From positions 1 to 47,653 of the forward strand of contig JAILDR010000088.1 of assembly GCA_024689285.1 (NCBI GenBank): a stretch of 47,653 nt of DNA. The letters run 5' to 3'. The DNA is from Bacteroidales bacterium. Its GTDB lineage: Bacteria; Bacteroidota; Bacteroidia; Bacteroidales; F082. Below are positions 34,652-43,617 of this stretch, piece after piece (position 1 is the first letter of the stretch; each line of letters begins with the position of its first letter). The notes under the pieces are model-generated. The model saw only the letters and a list, made by a program, of their open reading frames with translations, searched no databases and had not been told where the DNA came from. Position numbers and translations under genes: made by a program.

Positions 34652-35934
34652 ATTACAACGAGACCCTCGAATGGATGTTCAACAAGCTGCCGATGTACCA
34701 ACGCATTGGCGCAGCCGCCTACAAAGCCGACCTAAACAATACCATCCAACTCCTCAACCTTTTGGGCAACCCCCACCGCAACTTCAAGTCGGTGCACGTG
34801 GCCGGCACCAACGGCAAAGGCTCCGTCTCCCACATGCTGGCTTCCGTGTTTCAGGAAGCAGGCTACAAGACAGGCCTCTACACCTCGCCCCACCTACGCG
34901 ACTTCCGCGAACGCATCCGCATCAACGGGGAGATGATTCCCGAGGAGAATGTAGTGCAATTCATTGACACCTATAAAGACAAATTTGAGCGCATGGAGCT
35001 CTCCTTCTTCGAGATGACCGTAGGAATGGCCTTTGACTATTTCTCGAAGGAGCAGGTCGACATTGCCATTGTCGAGGTAGGCATGGGCGGCCGGTTAGAC
35101 TCCACTAACCTCATCACGCCCGAACTGAGCGTCATCACCAACATCGACTTCGACCACATGAAGTTTTTGGGCGACACGAGAGCCAAAATCGCCTATGAAA
35201 AGGCGGGCATCATCAAGACGGGCATCCCCGTCGTCATCGGAGAGACCCACCCCGAAACCCGACAAGTCTTCATCGACAAGGCTCAAGAATGTGGCAGCCC
35301 CATCTGCTTCGCTGACCAAATCTTCGAATGCGACAAAATCCATATCGAGTCCTATACAGAGCAGCAATTCGATGTGTGGAAAAACAGCGAACTCTATATG
35401 GAAGCCCTCGAAATACCACTGATGGGCAACTACCAACAGAAGAACCTGACCACGGTGATGTGCGCCCTCGACCTGCTGCGCGACAAGTTTGACCTCACGG
35501 AAGACCACCTACGCGACGGCATCGGCAAGGTGATACGCAACACCCATCTGATGGGCCGCTGGCAAATCCTCAACAAAGACCCACTTACCATTGCTGACAC
35601 GGGACACAACGTAGCCGGCATCAAGGAAGTCGTGCTGCAACTGGCCGAAATGAACTATGAGAAACTGCATTTCGTCCTTGGAATGGTCAACGACAAAGAC
35701 ATTGACAGCGTGCTGCAACTCCTGCCTCACAATGCAGAGTATTACTTCTGCAAAGCCGACATTCCAAGAGGCCTCGATGCCAAGCTCCTGGCAGAAAAGG
35801 CATTCGAAATGGGACTGCGCGGGCAGGTGTTCGAGTCGGTAAGCCATGCCTATCGTTCCGCCATCAACAACGCCCATTTTGGCGACGTAGTCTTCATCGG
35901 TGGAAGCAATTTCACCGTGGCAGAGGTAGTGTAA
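34648..35934 (+). CDS. folC: FolC, dihydrofolate/folylpolyglutamate synthase
   Basis: 428 residues, Mur-ligase-like. 'VAGTNGKGSVSHMLASV' is the ATP-binding loop, then 'YTSPHLRDFRERIRING', 'VEVGMGGRLDSTNLI', 'NIDFDHMKFLGDT', and 'DTGHNVAGI'. It adds glutamate to dihydropteroate or tetrahydrofolate in the cytoplasm. Translation is probably coupled to tonB through the ATGA overlap. Confidence 0.96.
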   Translation: MNYNETLEWMFNKLPMYQRIGAAAYKADLNNTIQLLNLLGNPHRNFKSVHVAGTNGKGSVSHMLASVFQEAGYKTGLYTSPHLRDFRERIRINGEMIPEENVVQFIDTYKDKFERMELSFFEMTVGMAFDYFSKEQVDIAIVEVGMGGRLDSTNLITPELSVITNIDFDHMKFLGDTRAKIAYEKAGIIKTGIPVVIGETHPETRQVFIDKAQECGSPICFADQIFECDKIHIESYTEQQFDVWKNSELYMEALEIPLMGNYQQKNLTTVMCALDLLRDKFDLTEDHLRDGIGKVIRNTHLMGRWQILNKDPLTIADTGHNVAGIKEVVLQLAEMNYEKLHFVLGMVNDKDIDSVLQLLPHNAEYYFCKADIPRGLDAKLLAEKAFEMGLRGQVFESVSHAYRSAINNAHFGDVVFIGGSNFTVAEVV

Positions 35935-35946
35935 AGGAATTATTCT

Positions 35947-35954
35947 TACTTTTG
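35947..35954 (+). promoter_or_regulatory. -7 promoter box before tamL
   Basis: TACTTTTG followed by CGCC, 12 bases after the folC stop. It overlaps the first possible TTG start of the next frame (35952), so a transcript made here would begin downstream of that codon. Confidence 0.45.
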
Positions 35955-35972
35955 CGCCAAATCTACGACCCT

Positions 35973-38291
35973 TTGCGCATCAAAAAACTGCATATCATCC
36001 TTTTGGCCATATTGACGGTGCTGTTAAGTTCATGCAACATCAACCGTTTTGTGCCCGAAGGGAAATACCTGGTTCAAAGGAACAAGGTGGTCGTCGAAAA
36101 TGAATACAAAGAGGCGGCCTCGACAGGGCTGTCGAAATATATCACCCAAAAACCCTATAAAAACTTCTGGGAGACCAATTTCAAGACATGGGTCTATTTC
36201 AAGGCAGACCGCAATCCGAAAAGCAAGTTCTGGAAATGGATGAACAAAAGGTTCGGCAAGGAGCCGGTCTTTTACGAGAAGATAGGTGCCGACAACTCAG
36301 CAAAGCAGATGATGCGCCATTTGGACAACGTGGGCTATTTCCATTCCAAAGTCACCCATACCGTGAAGACACGAAGACGAAAGGCCACGGTGACCTATCA
36401 TGTGCTGCCCAAACGGCCCTACACCGTCAACGAAGTCGTGTATGATATCGGTGACACCCTCATGGAACGTTACATCATGTTTGACACAACCACGTTCCTG
36501 CTTCACAAAGGACTGATATACAATGCCTACGACATGAACTCGCAGCGCGACCTCATCACCGAGAGGCTCAGAAACGTAGGCTATTACTTTTTCAACCGAG
36601 ACATCATCCATTATGAGGTGGACAGCAACTTCATGAACCACACCCTGAAGGTCACGATGCACGTAGACGACGACAAGTTGGCACATGAGATATACAAAAT
36701 CAACAAAATCAGCGTCTATCCCGAGTTCTCGCTCAACCGCATGACGGAGAAGCCAGCCGATTCAGCCCTTGTTAAGGTGGAATTGGGCCGACGCAGAATT
36801 CCCAACACTTTACATTGTTATCATTTCGGCAATCCCAAGGTGAAGCCGAAAACCTACGCTCCTTCCATTCAAATCATCGAGGGAGGCCCCTACCGTCTGC
36901 ACAGCGTCACCACCACCTACGAGGCCCTGAGCAACTACAAGATATTCAGCAACGTGAACATCGAATTCGACACGATACCGAGCCGAGGCGACTCCGTCCA
37001 TCTGCTCGACTGCCGCATCACCATGCAGCAAGTCAACAGTCATGCGTTCACCTTTCAAACCGAAGGCACCCGATCAGATGCCGACCTGGGCATCAAAGCC
37101 AGCCTGTCGTACAACAACAAGAACATCTTCCGTGGAGCGGAACTCTTCCAACTCAGCCTAAAATACGGTTTGGAAGCCCAAAACCGTATTGACTACAGCG
37201 GTGGGGCAGGCGAGGGTGTCAAACGCATTTTCAACACACAGGAGTTTGGCATCACTGCAAGCCTGCAATTCCCACGCTTCCTCAGCTTTTTCCGTCTCAA
37301 CAACTTCTCCATGAACTACCAGCCCTCTACCACCATCGCATTGGGCTATAATATGCAATTACGATACTATTACTCACGTTATATCTCCTCTGCCTCGTTC
37401 AGCTACGACTGGAAAGCCAACTACAAGCTGCGCCACACCCTAACCCCCATCAACCTGAACAGCGTCAAAATCGACAACATCGACCCGGTCTTCATGACAT
37501 TTCTTGAGGAAGAGACCAACCAGCGCAAGAAAGACCAATACACCAACCACCTCATCTTCGGTGCCCGTTATGCTTTGGTATACAACTCACAAAGCATACG
37601 GAAAACAGGCAGTTTCTTCTACCTCCGTTTCGACTTTGAATCAAGTGGCAACCTGCTCTCCCTCTTCAACAATACCAAACTCATCACCGAGAATGAGGGA
37701 TACCATGAGTTGTTTGGCATCCGCTATGCGCAGTATCTCCGTAGCTGTTTCGACATACGTCAACATATCGACCTTGGAAAAGACAAATGGTTAGTTTTCA
37801 GAGAGTTCATCGGATTAGGTCTGCCATACGGCAACTCCTACGATTTGCCCTTTGAACGAAGCTTCTATGCCGGAGGCTCCAACGGGTTGCGCGGCTGGAC
37901 CTACCGGGGTGTTGGGCCTGGCGGTTATGTTCCTACTGAAGAAGACATCGAGAAAATCGGTGACATGCAGTTAGAGATGAACGCTGAATTCCGTTTCCCC
38001 ATCCGTTCCATCCTCAACGGTGCTGTCTTCTTCGATGCAGGCAACATCTGGACCTACATGCCCAATGAATATATGCCCGACAGCGATTTCAGGTTCGACA
38101 GCTTCTATAAGCAGATTGCCATGGACGCTGGTTTCGGTCTGCGTATCGACCTTTCCTTCCTTATCTTGCGTATCGATTTGGCATACGCCCTCCGCAACCC
38201 ATATATAGGCGAAAACGGCAGCTATTGGCGCTTCAAGGGCTATGGCTTCGACAACCTGAAGTTCTGCTGGGGCATTGGTTATCCCTTCTAA
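35973..38291 (+). CDS. tamL: TamL-type Omp85 outer-membrane lipoprotein
   Basis: About 772 residues. No ATG lies near the start. TTG at 35973 gives a short lipoprotein signal 'LRIKKLHIILLAILTVLLSSC'; a TTG at 35952 sits in the promoter box. After the lipobox comes 'NINRFVPEGKYLVQRNKVVVEN', then POTRA-like repeats ('RPYTVNEVVYDIGDT', 'GPYRLHSVTTTYEALSNYKIFSNVNIEF'), then a 16-strand barrel with the L6 motif variant 'GGSNGLRGWTYRGVGPGGY' and the closing strand 'FCWGIGYPF'. Bacteroidota TamL is an outer-membrane lipoprotein that works with TamB in envelope assembly. Confidence 0.9.
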   Translation: MRIKKLHIILLAILTVLLSSCNINRFVPEGKYLVQRNKVVVENEYKEAASTGLSKYITQKPYKNFWETNFKTWVYFKADRNPKSKFWKWMNKRFGKEPVFYEKIGADNSAKQMMRHLDNVGYFHSKVTHTVKTRRRKATVTYHVLPKRPYTVNEVVYDIGDTLMERYIMFDTTTFLLHKGLIYNAYDMNSQRDLITERLRNVGYYFFNRDIIHYEVDSNFMNHTLKVTMHVDDDKLAHEIYKINKISVYPEFSLNRMTEKPADSALVKVELGRRRIPNTLHCYHFGNPKVKPKTYAPSIQIIEGGPYRLHSVTTTYEALSNYKIFSNVNIEFDTIPSRGDSVHLLDCRITMQQVNSHAFTFQTEGTRSDADLGIKASLSYNNKNIFRGAELFQLSLKYGLEAQNRIDYSGGAGEGVKRIFNTQEFGITASLQFPRFLSFFRLNNFSMNYQPSTTIALGYNMQLRYYYSRYISSASFSYDWKANYKLRHTLTPINLNSVKIDNIDPVFMTFLEEETNQRKKDQYTNHLIFGARYALVYNSQSIRKTGSFFYLRFDFESSGNLLSLFNNTKLITENEGYHELFGIRYAQYLRSCFDIRQHIDLGKDKWLVFREFIGLGLPYGNSYDLPFERSFYAGGSNGLRGWTYRGVGPGGYVPTEEDIEKIGDMQLEMNAEFRFPIRSILNGAVFFDAGNIWTYMPNEYMPDSDFRFDSFYKQIAMDAGFGLRIDLSFLILRIDLAYALRNPYIGENGSYWRFKGYGFDNLKFCWGIGYPF

Positions 38292-38297
38292 AACAAC

Positions 38298-39734
38298 ATG
38301 TTAAGTCGCGGCGAGTTATACGGGAAACTGGTGCAATGCTTCGGCTTTGAGCCTACCGAAGGCCAGGCTAAGGTGCTGTATCACTTGAGTGCGTTTCTGC
38401 TCTCCGCAAAAGAAAACCCGACTTATATCCTGCGCGGTTATGCCGGCACTGGGAAGACCTCACTGGTGAAAACCTTGGTGAAGACCTTACCCATGATAGG
38501 AATGAAATACGTCCTTCTGGCACCCACAGGCCGCGCCGCCAAGGTGCTGAACAGCTATACAGGCCAAAACGCCAGCACCATTCACAGGCGCATCTACCAA
38601 GCCATGAGCTTCCCCGACGGGTCGGTGCGCGTCGTGAGAGGCGAAAACAAAAGCACCAACACGCTTTTCATCGTCGACGAAGCCTCCATGATTGGCGAAC
38701 AGCACGAATTTGGCGGGAAAAGCCTTTTAGACGACCTGCTGGAATATGTCTTTACAGGCGAACGTTGCCGCCTGCTGCTTATTGGCGACACAGCACAGTT
38801 GCCTCCCGTAGGGAGCAACGAAAGCCCCGCCTTGGACTGCAACTATCTGAAATCACAATTCCCCATCACAGCAGCCACCTATGAGCTGACCGAGGTAAAG
38901 CGTCAGGCCCTGACTTCGGGCATCCTCTATAATGCAACGAATATCAGGCAACTGCTCAAAGAGAACCGCTTCGAATACACCCTACCCGTTTTCGACATCG
39001 ACGGATTCACTGACACGAAAAAGATTGAACCGGAGACTTTTGAGGAGCTGCTTTACAGGGTGTTTTCGGAAAATGTAGACAGCGAGGCCGTCATCGTCTG
39101 CAAGTCAAACAAGCGCGCCAATATGTTCAATCAGGCCATTCGCGGACGAATTCTGAACATCGAAGGCGAGATAGCCACTGGCGACCGGCTGATGGTGGTG
39201 AAAAACAACTACTATTGGGCCAATGGCAATGCTGTCATCAGCTTCATCGCCAACGGCGACATGGCGGAGATACGGAAAATCAAACGGTTTGAGGAGATGT
39301 ATGGCTTCCGTTTCGCTGAAGTGGAACTGAGTTTTGTAGACTACCCCGACCAACCCAATATCGAGGCGAAAATCCTTTTGGAAACGCTGAACAGCGAAAG
39401 TGCCTCACTCACTGAGGAAGAAAGCCGCCGTCTGTATGCCGCCATCGAGGAAGACTACATGGATATCCCCAACCGCCGCGAGCGTTATAAGGAAATGCGC
39501 AAGAATCCGTGGTTCAATGCCCTACAGGTAAAATTCGCCTATACACTCACTTGTCATAAAACCCAAGGCGGACAATGGAACACCGTTTTTATCGACTCGT
39601 CGTTCAACCAAAAAGAAGTCTTGGAGACCGAAGACCTCCGTTGGATATACACCGCCTTAACCCGTGCCCAGGAACGGGTGTATTTCGTCAATTTCAAGGA
39701 GGATTTTTTCCTTACTTCCCCAGATGCATCTTGA
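38298..39734 (+). CDS. RecD-like DNA helicase (AAA_30 / UvrD_C_2)
   Basis: 478 residues. Superfamily 1B helicase pattern: Walker A 'LRGYAGTGKTSLV', Ia 'LLAPTGRAAKVLNSYTGQNASTIHR', Walker B 'FIVDEASMI', III 'LLLIGDTAQLPPVGS', and near the end 'FAYTLTCHKTQGGQWNTVFID' and 'YTALTRAQERVYFV'. Much shorter than RecD2 (about 740), lacking its N-terminal domain. Likely acts in DNA repair. Seven bases after tamL. Its last 23 bases overlap the tail of the converging uridine kinase gene. Confidence 0.93.
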   Translation: MLSRGELYGKLVQCFGFEPTEGQAKVLYHLSAFLLSAKENPTYILRGYAGTGKTSLVKTLVKTLPMIGMKYVLLAPTGRAAKVLNSYTGQNASTIHRRIYQAMSFPDGSVRVVRGENKSTNTLFIVDEASMIGEQHEFGGKSLLDDLLEYVFTGERCRLLLIGDTAQLPPVGSNESPALDCNYLKSQFPITAATYELTEVKRQALTSGILYNATNIRQLLKENRFEYTLPVFDIDGFTDTKKIEPETFEELLYRVFSENVDSEAVIVCKSNKRANMFNQAIRGRILNIEGEIATGDRLMVVKNNYYWANGNAVISFIANGDMAEIRKIKRFEEMYGFRFAEVELSFVDYPDQPNIEAKILLETLNSESASLTEEESRRLYAAIEEDYMDIPNRRERYKEMRKNPWFNALQVKFAYTLTCHKTQGGQWNTVFIDSSFNQKEVLETEDLRWIYTALTRAQERVYFVNFKEDFFLTSPDAS

Positions 39735-40320
39735 TTCTCGAAGCGAGAATATCGACCACCACAGGGCTGGAACCACGCGGCAAGATGATGTCGGCACAGC
39801 GTTTGGTAGGTTCGATAAACTGCTGGTGCATGGGTTTCACAAAGGTTTGGTAATGCCGCAACACATCTTCCCAGGTGCGCCCGCGCTCAGCAATGTCGCG
39901 ACGTATGATGCGCATCAGACGCTCGTCGCCATCGGTATCGACAAACACTTTGATATCCATACGTTTGCGCAGCTCTTCCTGGGTCAACACCATGATGCCC
40001 TCCACGATAATGACCTCAGTGGGATGCACATAGATGACCTCTTTCGAACGGGCGCAAGTCACGTAGGTATAAATCGGCATGGGGATAGTCTCACCCTTTT
40101 TCAGACGGTCGAGATGGTCGATGAGCAGATTCCACTCGATAGCATCAGGATGGTCGAAATTGATTTGCTTTTTCTCTTCAGGCGACCTGTGCTCGTTGTC
40201 ATAGTAATAAGCATCTTGCGAGATGACTGATACAGAATTCTCTGGCAGTTGGTTTACCAGTTCCTTTACGACGGTGGTCTTTCCCGAGCCCGATCCGCCT
40301 GCAATACCGATGACTAACAT
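39712..40320 (-). CDS. udk: Uridine kinase
   Basis: 202 residues. Phosphorylates uridine and cytidine in pyrimidine salvage. P-loop GGSGSGKTT at 8-16, then 'SQDAYYYD', 'NFDHPDAIEWNLLIDHL', 'YTYVTCARSKE', 'IIVEGIMVL', and 'DERLMRIIRRDIAERGRTWEDVLRHY'. A minus-strand promoter box TATCTTTG lies at 40367-40374. Tail-to-tail overlap of 23 bases with the helicase gene. Confidence 0.96.
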   Translation of the reverse strand: MLVIGIAGGSGSGKTTVVKELVNQLPENSVSVISQDAYYYDNEHRSPEEKKQINFDHPDAIEWNLLIDHLDRLKKGETIPMPIYTYVTCARSKEVIYVHPTEVIIVEGIMVLTQEELRKRMDIKVFVDTDGDERLMRIIRRDIAERGRTWEDVLRHYQTFVKPMHQQFIEPTKRCADIILPRGSSPVVVDILASRIKMHLGK

Positions 40321-40395
40321 TTGATTAAGAGTTGAGGGTTAAGAGAAATAAAACGTTTTAGACGTGCAAAGATAGTGTTTTTGTTCAATTTGACT

Positions 40396-40426
40396 ATTGA
40401 AGGTGTCGAAATATTCCCTATTTTTG
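40396..40426 (+). promoter_or_regulatory. Promoter of the FMN-binding lipoprotein gene
   Basis: ATTG (40396-40399), a 19-base spacer, and TATTTTTG (40419-40426). The ATG is 32 bases downstream. One mismatch in the -33 element. Confidence 0.55.
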
Positions 40427-40458
40427 CACGAAATTTCAAAACAGAATCAAAATAAAGA

Positions 40459-41013
40459 ATGAAAACGCTAAGAACCTTCATGGGCGCTATGTCCATCACT
40501 ATTGTTCTCGCTTTCAGCAGTTGCGGTCCTATGCCAACCAGCCTGCCAGAACTGCCTTTGGAAAGGGCGACACCCTATTTCAGCGAAGCTGCTGAGGTTC
40601 AAACAATTGACACCTCTTTCTACCAAATCAAGAATGACAAGGGAGAAGTCATCGGCACCCTCCTTTACACGATGCCCTATGCTGAAGCAGTAAAGGGTTA
40701 CAACGGCAACACGCCATTAGCAATAGCCTTGGATGCCGAGGGACGCATCCAGAAAGTGGTGATGCTGCCCAACCATGAGACACCCCGCTTTGCCGAACGT
40801 GTAGTGAACGGCGGACTTCCAAAAGCCTGGGATGGTCTCACCGTTGAAGAGGCACTGGCCAAACCCGTGGATGCCATCAGCGGCGCTACCTACACCTCCA
40901 ATGGTGTGAAAGGCAGCCTCACCGTGCGCTTAGAAGCCTACCAACGCCAGCTCCAAAAGGAGCCTGTCGAGCTGAATTTCTGGCAAAGAATCTTCATGAA
41001 ACTCAACAAATAA
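40459..41013 (+). CDS. FMN-binding lipoprotein (RnfG/NqrC-like domain)
   Basis: 184 residues. Lipobox ending at Cys22 (LAFSSC). The FMN-binding domain shows 'GEVIGTLLYTMPYAEAVKGYNGNTPLAIALDAEGRIQKVVMLPNHETPRFAERV' and the flavinylation motif 'SGATYTSNGV' with Thr144 as the predicted phosphoester attachment site. Family members carry covalent FMN in extracytoplasmic electron transfer. No Rnf or Nqr subunits and no flavin transferase (ApbE) gene are near, so the redox partner must be elsewhere. Confidence 0.9.
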   Translation: MKTLRTFMGAMSITIVLAFSSCGPMPTSLPELPLERATPYFSEAAEVQTIDTSFYQIKNDKGEVIGTLLYTMPYAEAVKGYNGNTPLAIALDAEGRIQKVVMLPNHETPRFAERVVNGGLPKAWDGLTVEEALAKPVDAISGATYTSNGVKGSLTVRLEAYQRQLQKEPVELNFWQRIFMKLNK

Positions 41014-41021
41014 CAAGACAG

Positions 41022-41729
41022 TTAGTCTTGTTCGGAATCGTCATCGTCGGGGATAGAGGCTGAGGCCCCTTCCAGCACGATGACGATTTCGCCTTTTATG
41101 TCCTTCTTGGAGAAATGCTCGATGAGCTCGGCCAATGTGCCGCGTGCATTCTCCTCGTGAATCTTGGTCAATTCACGTGCGACACAGGCTTGCCGCACAG
41201 GGCCACACACCTCAGCCAGCTGCTGCAAGGTTTTCAGCAGACGGAACGGCGACTCATACAAAATGGTGGTGTAAGGATAGCTGGCCACAGCCTGGAGTTT
41301 GGTCTGGCGGCCTTTCTTGTGCGGCAGGAAACCCTCGAAGATGAACTTCTCGGCAGGCAGTCCTGAGTTGACCAAAGCGGGCACAAAAGCCGTTGGGCCA
41401 GGCAGGCACTCCACCTCGATGTTGCGCTTCACACATTCGCGCACCAAGAGGAAACCTGGGTCGGAAATGGCAGGAGTACCGGCATCCGTCACCAAAGCCA
41501 GAGTCTCCCCCGCCTCAATACGATCAGCGATGCGCTCCACCACCTGATGCTCATTGCGGATATGGAAGGCTGTCAGCGGCTTACTGATGTCAAGATGGCG
41601 CAGCAAGTTGCCCGATGTGCGTGTATCCTCAGCGAGAATAGCATCCACCTCCTTCAGCACACGGATGGCACGCAAGGTGATGTCCTCCAGATTGCCTATG
41701 GGCGTGGGAACAAGATACAACTTACTCAT
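41022..41729 (-). CDS. rsmI: RsmI, 16S rRNA (cytidine-1402-2'-O)-methyltransferase
   Basis: 235 residues. Tetrapyrrole-methylase fold: 'LYLVPTPIGNLEDITLRAIRVLKEVDAILAEDTRTSGNLLRHL', 'FHIRNEH', 'VTDAGTPAISDPGFLLVRECVKRNIEVECLPGPTAFVPALVNSGLP', and 'FEGFLPHKKGRQTKL'. Modifies C1402 of 16S rRNA. Lies eight bases downstream of the Glu-Pro-repeat protein gene, probably one operon. Tail of the gene converges on the FMN-lipoprotein gene eight bases away. Confidence 0.96.
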   Translation of the reverse strand: MSKLYLVPTPIGNLEDITLRAIRVLKEVDAILAEDTRTSGNLLRHLDISKPLTAFHIRNEHQVVERIADRIEAGETLALVTDAGTPAISDPGFLLVRECVKRNIEVECLPGPTAFVPALVNSGLPAEKFIFEGFLPHKKGRQTKLQAVASYPYTTILYESPFRLLKTLQQLAEVCGPVRQACVARELTKIHEENARGTLAELIEHFSKKDIKGEIVIVLEGASASIPDDDDSEQD

Positions 41730-41737
41730 AGTCCATC

Positions 41738-42904
41738 TTATTCAAATTTCCTTTTGACCAAATTCGTGAGCCGCTGATAAGCTTCGTTACTACTGTTCCA
41801 TAGCAGTTCAATCTTCAACTCATTGAGGTATATCATCGCGCCGTTGAGCGTTTTCAAGTCGTTTAGATTCTCGATAGACTTATTGTATTTCTCCATACTA
41901 CCTCCAAACAGTTCATTGACAAACAAAAACTTATCGTTGATACCAATGACTGATTTCAGGTCACGGACGGGATTCTGTTGCAACTTGGCAGCCAAGGAAT
42001 GGTCTCCATGCCTGAGGCTATCGCCCAAAGTCTCAGCTATCTCAAAATCGGGCTCATTGCCGTCGTCCTCCATGCGAGGCATTTCGAAGGGATTGTCGCG
42101 CACGATGTTGTCGCTGTCAACAAGGTCGCGGGCAGGGATATCCTCCTCAGGCACCTCTTCCACAAAATGCACCACTTTGCCGTCTCTTATGATAACCGGG
42201 TCGTTCGTTTGATTTTCAACGGGTTCTTCGGTCACTTGTTCGGCAGGTTCGGCCTCTTCCGCTACCGGCTCATCCTCAAGACGGAAGAAGCTTCCGAATC
42301 CATCGCCTTCGTGTTGTTCGTCTGATGCAGGCTCTTCCGCTATGGGTTCAGGTGCTTGATTGGGTTCTGGCTCAGGTTCAAGCACAAGTTCGAGTTCAGG
42401 CTCAAGCTCGAGTTCGGATTCTGGTTTTATTTCAGGCTCGGGCTCGATTTCTGGCTCTGGTTCCGGTTCTGGCTCTGGTTCTATTTCGGGTTCTGGTTCT
42501 ATTTCGGGTTCCGGTTCGGGTTCGGGTTCCGGCTCTATTTCGGGTTCTGGTTCTGGTACGGGTTCTGGTTCTAATTCTATTTCGGTTTGTGGTTCCGGTT
42601 CCTCGTTAACGGGCTGTTCCTCTGTTTCAACCTCAGCGTGCTGTTCTTCCTCTTTCACATCTCCAAACAATCCTACCAATGCTTCAGGGTCGATATCCAG
42701 CTCTTCTTCCTCGGCATTGTTGGCCAAATGGATGGCACAAATCATGTCATAGACAGTATGGGTGCGGTTCATCAACACGTCTAAATCGAGAAGTTCGAGA
42801 GGCTTCTCATTCCTTAAAAGATAACTCACCTGCTGCTGTAACAGACTGATTTCGTGCTTCAAAGAAACTAATTGTTCTTTTTGGTTTTCAAATTTGTCGC
42901 TCAT
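41738..42904 (-). CDS. Conserved Bacteroidales protein with Glu-Pro repeat linker
   Basis: 388 residues from the ATG at 42904; the upstream extension is poor coding sequence. Three parts are seen. First, an N-terminal coiled coil ('[26 protein letters not shown]', about 6-32) and a helix-rich segment to about 80. Second, a long acidic linker (about 95-280) dominated by E-P and E-I dipeptides, encoded by hexanucleotide repeats. Third, a conserved C-terminal domain with '[49 protein letters not shown]'. No signal peptide. I have no function to offer. The spacing points to co-transcription with rsmI. Confidence 0.85.
   Translation of the reverse strand: MSDKFENQKEQLVSLKHEISLLQQQVSYLLRNEKPLELLDLDVLMNRTHTVYDMICAIHLANNAEEEELDIDPEALVGLFGDVKEEEQHAEVETEEQPVNEEPEPQTEIELEPEPVPEPEPEIEPEPEPEPEPEIEPEPEIEPEPEPEPEPEIEPEPEIKPESELELEPELELVLEPEPEPNQAPEPIAEEPASDEQHEGDGFGSFFRLEDEPVAEEAEPAEQVTEEPVENQTNDPVIIRDGKVVHFVEEVPEEDIPARDLVDSDNIVRDNPFEMPRMEDDGNEPDFEIAETLGDSLRHGDHSLAAKLQQNPVRDLKSVIGINDKFLFVNELFGGSMEKYNKSIENLNDLKTLNGAMIYLNELKIELLWNSSNEAYQRLTNLVKRKFE
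42360..42600 (-). repeat. Hexanucleotide repeats coding for the Glu-Pro linker
   Basis: Variants of GAACCA/GAGCCC-type codon pairs (read on the minus strand) recur dozens of times and encode [11 protein letters not shown] strings. The repetition makes slippage by six bases likely, so linker length probably varies among strains without a frameshift. Confidence 0.8.
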
Positions 42905-42919
42905 ATAATTTTTTCTTAT

Positions 42920-42927
42920 TACTTTTG
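42920..42927 (+). promoter_or_regulatory. -7 promoter box of tdk
   Basis: TACTTTTG followed by C, 69 bases upstream of the tdk ATG, in the 92-bp divergent gap with the Glu-Pro-repeat gene. Confidence 0.45.
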
Positions 42928-42996
42928 CTCTTTTGCTTCTTATAACACAACGATGTAAGGAGGCGTAAAAATACATAAAATCCTAAAACGACAGGC

Positions 42997-43617
42997 ATGT
43001 ATATTGAAAAAGATTCTCACAACAAATCGCAAGGCTGGATTGAAGTGGTCTGCGGGTCGATGTTCTCTGGCAAAACCGAAGAGTTGATACGCCGTTTGAA
43101 ACGCGCCAAAATCGCGAAGCTGAAGGTGGAAATCTTCAAGCCAGGTGTAGATACGCGCTACAGCGACGAGGATGTGGTGTCACACAATGCCACCGCCTTA
43201 CATTCCATCCCCGTTGAAAGTGCCAACGAGATTCTTTTCTATGCTTCCGACGTGGACGTTGTTGGCATCGACGAGGCGCAATTCCTTGACGACGAGTTAC
43301 CGAACGTGTGCCAACAGTTAGCCAACCAAGGCGTGCGGGTCATCGTGGCTGGCCTCGATATGGACTTTATGGGCAATCCCTTTGGCCCTATGCCCAAACT
43401 GATGGCCATTGCCGAAGATGTCACCAAGGTACACGCCATCTGTGTACGCTGCGGCGGTCAGGCACAGTATTCGCACCGCACCATTGCCGGCGACAAACTT
43501 GTAGTGCTTGGAGAAACCGATAGTTACGAGCCTTTGTGCCGTGCGTGTTACCTCAAAGCGCGACAAGAACGGTCGGATTTGCTACAGGAACAATCGAATC
43601 CGTCTCAGGAGCAGTAG
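42997..43617 (+). CDS. tdk: Thymidine kinase (type II)
   Basis: 206 residues. P-loop GSMFSGKT at 20-27, 'VGIDEAQFLDDELPNVC', 'DMDFMGNPFGPMPKLMAIAEDVTKV', zinc pairs 'CVRCGG' and 'CRACY', and the thymidine-binding lasso 'YSHRTIAGDKLVVLGETDSYEPLC'. Salvages thymidine. The last 65 bases, coding for a polar tail rich in Gln and Ser, overlap the end of the opposing cvpA gene. Confidence 0.96.
   Translation: MYIEKDSHNKSQGWIEVVCGSMFSGKTEELIRRLKRAKIAKLKVEIFKPGVDTRYSDEDVVSHNATALHSIPVESANEILFYASDVDVVGIDEAQFLDDELPNVCQQLANQGVRVIVAGLDMDFMGNPFGPMPKLMAIAEDVTKVHAICVRCGGQAQYSHRTIAGDKLVVLGETDSYEPLCRACYLKARQERSDLLQEQSNPSQEQ

Noticed and set aside
42325..42752. Plus-strand frames rich in Gly-Ser or Val-Leu opposite the Glu-Pro linker
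   Set aside because: They are antisense readings of the hexanucleotide repeat and have no start signals.
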